This document shows, piece after piece, positions 58,257-64,000 of a stretch of DNA of 64,000 nt. Positions within the stretch are counted from its first letter, which is position 1; each line of letters begins with the position of its first letter. The stretch is from Fennellomyces sp. T-0311. Taxonomy: Eukaryota; Mucoromycota; Mucoromycetes; Mucorales; Lichtheimiaceae. The stretch is taken from contig JALLLT010000007.1 in NCBI GenBank assembly GCA_025266875.1, forward strand, positions 124,001-188,000. The letters are read 5' to 3'. A model generated the notes under the pieces. It made no database searches. It saw only the letters and a list, made by a program, of their open reading frames with translations, and was not told the DNA's origin. Position numbers and translations under genes: made by a program.

Positions 58257-58890
58257 CTGGGCGCGATGAAACAAGGAACATGCCCAAAAAAGTCGCTTCA
58301 ACCAAATCTTCCAGTGCGCTTATTAAGGGCGAGTTTTAAATAGTTCACGAGATCTCACTCGAAAGGCATCTTAAACCGAACGCCACGATTGTACTTCCTG
58401 GATTCGCTTGTCATGACCGCAACCGGAAGAAACAGTCGAGACACAAAAAAGGAAATTGGGCTTGATTGAGTAGGGCTGGAACGAACACGGATTGTTCTTT
58501 GTTGGGGAAAAGCGCGCCAATGTAAGCAGCAAGCGGAAAAAACAACGCGTCGGTTAAATAGTTAAAAGAAAGCAATCACTATATTAAATCGAGACCCCTG
58601 GTGACAATGGCCAGCCGCAATTCTGCAGAGCGATCGAAAGGCCTTCTTCAGAAAACCTCTTAAGTTTTTTTTTCTCATTTTCTTGTTAGTTGAGTACGTG
58701 GGCCACAAATTTCCATATTCCCCCGAAGCAGAGCTCCTTCCACGAGGAGGGTGGCCACTCCACCAAAGCAGCTTCGGTATTTTCGGACCGCCAAATAATT
58801 AAGCACAACCAAGCAAAAAGCAAGGGAAAGTTTGTCTCTTCGTCTGTTACCATCATCGATTTACTGGAGACGCATGTGGTTTTAAAGAAA
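58257..58890 (+). repeat. Dispersed direct repeat, copy B
   Basis: Second copy of the repeat at 53675-54300, same orientation, 4.6 kb downstream. Divergence is substantial (frequent substitutions and indels), so the duplication is old. Confidence 0.8.
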
Positions 58891-58929
58891 AGCGAGAAGA
58901 CCCCTTTTTGGGCGTTCTAACGGAGTTTG

Positions 58930-60340
58930 AAAAGCTTTTAGGGATTGGTCGATACGGCTGGCTGGGTGTCTGTCACGCTTTTGGTTGCCATGCCAACAAA
59001 ATAGAGGCAAAAAAAAGGTTATGATCTCTAATGAAACGAAGGAGTGTATGTAGCATTTATGATTTGGGAAGAAGAATAAATTTAGGAAATGCTACGCTGT
59101 TTCAGTGGATATAAAAAAACGGCCAATATGAAGTGAGGAATGTTGAAAAAGATTACCGTAAAAAAGCAATGTAATAGGAAGATTAATATAAACAAGAGCA
59201 CAAATTTTTACGTTTCTGCACCATTAGCGTCATTAAATTCATTGGTACACGATTAGAATGCTAATGAAGATGACCTTCCTGTTATAAGTTTTGTAAATGC
59301 TTCATTAAAAAGCGTGACATCTCTGTATTTAGAAGAGAAGTAATTATGTGTCAATTTTTCAGAGGAAAAAGCAACGCGTAGCGTTCGACATATTCCTTTT
59401 TTCCCTTTAGTTTATTGCATGACTAAGATTGTCAGGGCCGGTCTGTGGTGCAGGCGCTGCCATAGATCGGTTTTGTGAAGTTGATCATAGCAGCTAGTGC
59501 GGCTGCGAGGTAGGTGCGGGATCCGCTGGGAGAGCAGTGCATCGTCTGATAACCATCGTATACGGTTTACAAACTGTCTGAATCAAACAATATTTTATTA
59601 TAGTTTTACGAAAGTAATATGGCTTGAAGCGCATCGCTATTCGCATTCCCGCTCTGCCCGATCTCGATGAGAGTAGAGAAAAAAACCCATGCGTCAGAGG
59701 GTTAAAATTAAGAGTGAAAGTTTGGTGAATCTGGCGAACAAGAGGAAAGAAAGAGAGCGAGGGGGTCCGTTTTCGAAAGTGCTGGCTGGGTGGAGTCGAT
59801 GAATCTGTATCACTGAGTTCAAGCCAGATGAGGAAATCGTTGAATGGAGTCTTCGTATGAGCTAGTAAGTTTCTCGTTTCATCCATGTCGCTATTCTCTA
59901 TCGTTCTGCACCGCATGAGCTACTGGCCAGCTGCGGTAGGAGATATGACTTTTCTTGCGTAGAAAAGGAAATGATAGGGACTGCTGATAGAAAAGTTTCA
60001 ATCAATCAATGGAAAGGGGTGGTATACTGTTATGTGGGGTACGGGATGCTGTTGCGTATACATGACATCATGGGGTAGCACTAATGTGAAAAGAGCAGAG
60101 GTGGTGTGTGATATATGGAAAGGCGGCCGTCAATTCTGGAAGCAAGCAAAGGATAGCTGCATGAAGACAATGGCACGCACTGTGTAACAATCACGTCGGT
60201 TGACAGCTGAAGTAAACATTGCAGGGTTGGATTTGAGAATGGACGTCAGGCAGTTGTGTAAGAGTTGCAGCGAAGAAAACAAGAGGGTGGGAAAAACACA
60301 GCTTTACCATCCTCCTCTCTCTTTCTTCCACTCCGTTCAC
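58930..60340. other. Gene-poor region with a promoter for the small protein at 60345
   Basis: A minus-strand frame at 59,916-59,494 starts MRCRTIENSDMDETRNLLAH but becomes a pyrimidine-derived low-complexity stretch and is not supported. The last 60 bp before 60345 are a CT-rich leader (CCTCCTCTCTCTTTCTTCC). Confidence 0.35.
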
Positions 60341-60344
60341 CATA

Positions 60345-60596
60345 ATGGATGCTAACTACGGTGCAACTCGCTTCACTTCTGCCAGCAATCTTCAAATCGA
60401 CACCATACAACTTTCTGCAGAACGGCTTGAGGACGCAACCAGGCATTTGGCAGAGCGTATTCCGGGGAGAGAGAACCTCACCAAAGTCATGAAGGCTTTG
60501 AAGAGAAGCGGTCTCGGAGCAATCCAAACATCGACAACTCTTGCACAAATCCTGAACAGCAAAAAGGGACACGCATATCCCGTATGCTTGAGCTAA
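60345..60596 (+). CDS. Small helical protein, unknown function
   Basis: An 83-codon frame starting ATGG in good context directly after a CT-rich leader: MDANYGATRFTSASNLQIDT, then IQLSAERLEDATRHLAERIP, GRENLTKVMKALKRSGLGAI and QTSTTLAQILNSKKG, ending at TAA. The whole chain is predicted helical and soluble, with no signal peptide. The promoter context and coding character suggest a real housekeeping-type gene. I could not match a family. A kinetochore- or adaptor-complex-type small subunit is conceivable but not supported. The last seven residues may be replaced by a further exon. Confidence 0.55.
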   Translation: MDANYGATRFTSASNLQIDTIQLSAERLEDATRHLAERIPGRENLTKVMKALKRSGLGAIQTSTTLAQILNSKKGHAYPVCLS

Positions 60597-60619
60597 TTTC
60601 GCAAAGAGGCTATAAGTGT

Positions 60620-61950
60620 ATACGGTCATTGCGAAGAACTTGATTTAACTTTTATCTCAACCCGGAATCTTTTCACCTGATACTCCATCATTCATCAAGT
60701 TGTAGTCGCATAAATAAACATAGTGCCAACTGTGTAAATAATATTATACAAAAGCGTCCCACTTGTCATAAATTTATATTATGCCTCCTAATTCTGGACT
60801 TTACTATACCTAGAAAACAGGCTCGTGTTCGGTAAACGAAGCAGCATACTCACTTTGCAGTGTGCATGTCAGTGCCAAAGATTTTTGAAGGCTTTGGTGC
60901 TGTTTGTCCAAGAAGTAAAGGGCGATCGAGTACGTGCTATACACATGGTGCGTTCCCAGTTGCCTTTTTATTCGGGTGTTCATGAGCATTGCGAATTGTC
61001 GAGATGGGTTACAAAACGCGTTGTCGTGGAGACCTGGTATACCAGTCGTCGGACTGTATTCTGGATAAGGCAACAAAGATGCGGGTACTGCTTCAGGGTC
61101 GAGCACGAAATGACGTTTTTTGTTATGGTTACCTAATCTTAGCTCTTGATTGTAGATCTATACGCAACGGAAAAGGCGCACGGCCAACGAAGCGCGAAAT
61201 ATTTTTGACCAACATGGTATTGGAGTGCAGATCGCTGATATAGATTACGCATAAAAATCGCCTCTGATATGGTATACTATAAAGTAGGTGTATCAGCGCC
61301 AACTGTTTGGCAGCGTTATTTGTATAAGGGCGGCTGACTGTGCACCGTCCATTATCGTGTTGTGGCGGGGATCAAGTGACCCGGTTTCTCGGTTCCATTT
61401 TCTGGACCCGGCAAGCGCCGTGAGGTTAATGTAACACAACCTCGCCATGCCTCATCCCTGGATTCCAATTGTCACATGTGGTCACAGGATGGTTTTAATT
61501 TTTGGTTTGAGACCTAATAGGCTGACAGTTGCACCGGAATGGGTCACGATCACCCCATGTATGTACATTCACTATTGAGACAACCCAATATGATTTTAAC
61601 TTCTATTGGGTTGATTAAAATGAGCACCTTTTGCGCTTCCCTGTGACATTCGTTGCATGTTTCAACGGTATGTACAGACAAAGTTCTCTTCGAGCAACGT
61701 CTTGATGATCTTAGAGTTGTTGCACGATATCCAGAAAAAGTCGGGTATTCTGGCCAACTTCGTGCACGTTACATTACTATTCTCACAAATCTGATCTGTC
61801 AATGTGAGATTGAACTTTTTGTTCTATCCGAAAATGAAACCTTGTTCTTCTTTTTTCAAACCCACCTTCACGCACCATACTCTTCGGGAACCATAACCCT
61901 ATAACAGAGCCATCTATCGGTACACGCACTTTGCTAATTTTGTTGTAGCC
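60620..61950. other. No supported gene
   Basis: Short frames only. The end (TTTGTTGTAG at about 61,949) resembles a 3' splice site, so the next gene may have a leader intron here. Confidence 0.35.
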
Positions 61951-61955
61951 GTGCA

Positions 61956-63734
61956 ATGACAGAAGATACGAGAAACACAAAGCAATGCGCAGTCTGCGGG
62001 GCCACTTTTGACAAAGCGGAAGCCTTACGATTACATCGACGCCGTGCTCATGTCGTTGAAGCGAATGTTACTCTTGGTGAATGTAAGCTACTACAGCTGC
62101 TGGTTTTTGTTTTTACTTTTGCCTAGAGATATATTCACAACATTGTTTTAGATAACATTGCCGTTCCATTTTTTTCTGGCTCCTTCACCTGCCCGCTGGT
62201 GACTTGCAAGCAATCGTATGCAAACATTGACACGTTCTCCAGGTATATGATGAGGCAGCATCAGGAGGGGGTTTCCGTTCTGGCAACAAAGACAGAACGA
62301 TCAGAAAAGCGATCATTTGACGAGGAGATGGAAGATTTCGATTTTGTTCGAGGAATGGAGAGGGCGTTGCGTGGACATCATGACAAAAAAGCGCGACATT
62401 TGGTTGCTGATATGGGATGCGAGCCAGTTGCATTTCATCTTCCTCATGAAACTGTCAAGGAAGATTCGTGCTTTGTGGGCCTTTTTGAAACGAACGCTGT
62501 GAAGGCCATGGCAAATACTCTTCCGTTCAAGAGTGAGACGCGCCCGCTCAGCCTTGATGCAGTACTTCAGTTGCACAAAGAACAGGCGACTGTGACAACT
62601 GTGTCCCCAAGCATTTGGGCAAAGAGACGGTCCATTGCTCTCATTAAAGACATACGTCTTTCAAGCTTACCTGGGCTTATTGGTGACTGTAATTACCACG
62701 AGCCAGGTGAAGACTTGATCAAGATGTTGAACTTTGACTTTCGCCTTGCTCCCTCGCTGCTTCATGCCGTGGCCAAGCTCCACACTGGCGCGTTGGTCTA
62801 TTCACAAAGAGAAACAGCTCTCTTATTGACCTGTGAGGCTTACAGCCGATCCAAAGCAACCGATGTACACTCAGAGACCTCGATGAAGTCTTTTCCGAAA
62901 GACGGAGAGTCCATCTTTGTGGGAATCTGCGAGGAATCCGATGGTGGTGGTGCGAAACAGAAGTTAAAGATAGGTGGTAAGCACATGAACGTGCTTTCAA
63001 CGATGTCAGTAATTATCGGTCATGAGCTTCTGGTCAATATCGGCCCGGAAACAAAAATGGCAGATGCAAACTACACTATTTTCTATCCCGAAGAAAATGT
63101 GAAAGTGTATAAAGCGGCAATGGAGCAAGCCACAAACTACACTGCTACGCCTGACGTAAACGCGATTCGCCAGTTGGTTTCTGGATTCGGTGATCCGAGT
63201 ACGTATAAACCGTACCGCGCTTCATTGGAAAAAATTGGGAATCACGAAACAATGATGCCGGTGACAGTTTTCAACTTGTGTGACTTGCCACACAACGGGA
63301 ACTATGGTGTATCTGACACAGCAGCACCCAAAATTGCCTCACGATTCTTAAACGCGATCGCCACCGCCTACCTATTGAACAAGTACACAGTTCCAAAAGA
63401 GCAATTCAAAGAGATGCTCCAATTTTTCAACGCCAACAAAACACAGGTAAAATGATCGTACGCTGCAATAAAGCTTCATGAACCTTCAAGAGGGCTAATC
63501 ACAGCATTTGAAACACAACAGAAATCGCAGCAGTGGCGCGTATTGTGCACGTTCGTGGACGCACTGGAGGCTGAATTACAAAAAAGTCAAAAAATAGATA
63601 TTTTGTCATTCGGACGGGCTCATGTCACACCTCTGGCAGCAATGATAAACCAAGTGTTATCGGCTGCAAATACGCAAATCAAGGTGAACGTTGCGAAACA
63701 ACTGACCACCGTTTATGGCAATCAAAATAAATAG
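61956..63734 (+). CDS. C2H2 zinc-finger protein with a large unassigned domain
   Basis: Three exons (61956-62076, 62152-63446, 63522-63734) give 542 aa. Finger 1 is QCAVCGATFDKAEALRLHRR followed by RAH (about residues 11-33). Finger 2 begins FTCPLVTCKQSYANIDTFSR, where Tyr (YMMRQH) replaces the expected first His. The remaining ~450 residues are one well-behaved globular region without a family I know. Blocks include WAKRRSIALIKDIRLSSLPG, LIGDCNYHEPGEDLIKMLNF, ETALLLTCEAYSRSKATDVH, KLKIGGKHMNVLSTMSVIIG, and, across the second intron, NANKTQKSQQWRVLCTFVDA. No transposase or nuclease triad was seen. A CCGTGC leader directly after TTGTAG hints at a 5'UTR intron. It may be a lineage-specific DNA-binding protein or an element-encoded one. 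Confidence 0.7.
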
Positions 63735-63800
63735 TACATTTATCACCTTTTCATCTGCAATAAAGCTTTCAGAGCATCGTCACACACTTTCTGCTTACGT

Positions 63801-63902
63801 CATATAGGGCGTTGCACCGCCTCTCTGCTTAAATCATAGCGGGCGTTGCACCGCCTCTCACCTTAAATCATAGAGGGCGTTGCACCGACTTTCAGCATAC
63901 AG
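63801..63902 (+). repeat. Three 34-bp tandem repeats
   Basis: Units at 63801, 63835 and 63869 share CATAGNGGGCGTTGCACCGC followed by CTCTC...CTTAAAT. A partial fourth unit (CTTTCTGCTTACGT) precedes them. They lie 67 bp after the stop of the zinc-finger gene and may form its 3'UTR or a downstream element. Beyond 63902 to the window end no feature is seen. Confidence 0.85.
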
Positions 63903-64000
63903 GATTTTGCCACCCGGAGTGGCATAAATTTTCGCCTCATTTACACACCGCAAGGCCTGCCGCAGGACTCCACATCGGAGTTACTTAGTTTGGATCTTCT

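Noticed and set aside
59494..59916. Minus-strand 140-codon frame
   Set aside because: After an ordinary-looking start it becomes pyrimidine-derived low complexity. No domain, no splice logic and no second copy were seen.
63801..63902. CRISPR-like array
   Set aside because: Units abut with no unique spacers and the genome is eukaryotic. It is a plain tandem repeat.

Overview
The window looks like a chromosomal segment from a Mucoromycota fungus, most likely Mucorales and Lichtheimia-like. Genes carry short GT-AG introns (about 45-110 nt) with CTAAC-type branch points. Intergenic DNA is AT-rich. Core eukaryotic genes are mixed with F-box/LRR paralogues, HET-domain paralogues and a lineage-type family with a nuclease-like motif. 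The genus is inferred from gene content, not demonstrated.

Layout. 0-4.4 kb: the last exon of a mitochondrial ClpX-type ATPase, a Zn2Cys6 regulator with a long 5'UTR intron, and pyrroline-5-carboxylate reductase. 5.3-8.9 kb: coding-like blocks on the minus strand that could not be joined or named. 10.4-13.6 kb: an intact HET-domain gene, then a decayed HET fragment and a decayed PhoD-like phosphatase. 14.3-15.0 kb: a pogo-like element bounded by TA. 17.4-21.5 kb: the SDH assembly factor SDHAF2, a dead kelch-type membrane-protein gene, and a TPR/F-box/LRR gene. 24-31 kb: a Ser-rich protein, a CYSTM-type miniprotein, a frameshifted unknown ORF, Mediator subunit MED18, and an F-box/LRR gene. 31.7-35.5 kb: an LTR-like repeat, two pogo-type MITEs, and a multi-exon gene with a possible PD-(D/E)XK motif. 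37.2-44.0 kb: a small predicted gene, the DNA-protein-crosslink protease WSS1, the alternative clamp-loader subunit CTF18 (tail to tail with WSS1, 38 bp apart), and a secreted CBM14 chitin-binding protein with a long acidic tail. 44-54 kb: repeat-rich DNA holding a 5.2-kb segment bounded by roughly 375-bp inverted repeats. That segment contains a second HET gene whose start codon has become ACG. 55.2-57.5 kb: a gene whose 3' half is an array of phase-matched microexons, followed by a TA-flanked inverted-repeat element. 58-64 kb: repeat copies, a small conserved-looking protein, a C2H2 zinc-finger orphan and a 34-bp tandem repeat.

Functionally, two genome-maintenance genes (WSS1, CTF18) sit side by side, with transcription (MED18, Zn2Cys6) and mitochondrial (ClpX, SDHAF2) genes elsewhere. 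The accessory part is dominated by duplicated HET loci and non-autonomous DNA transposons. All joins, family names and repeat pairings were made by eye. No search or alignment program was run.
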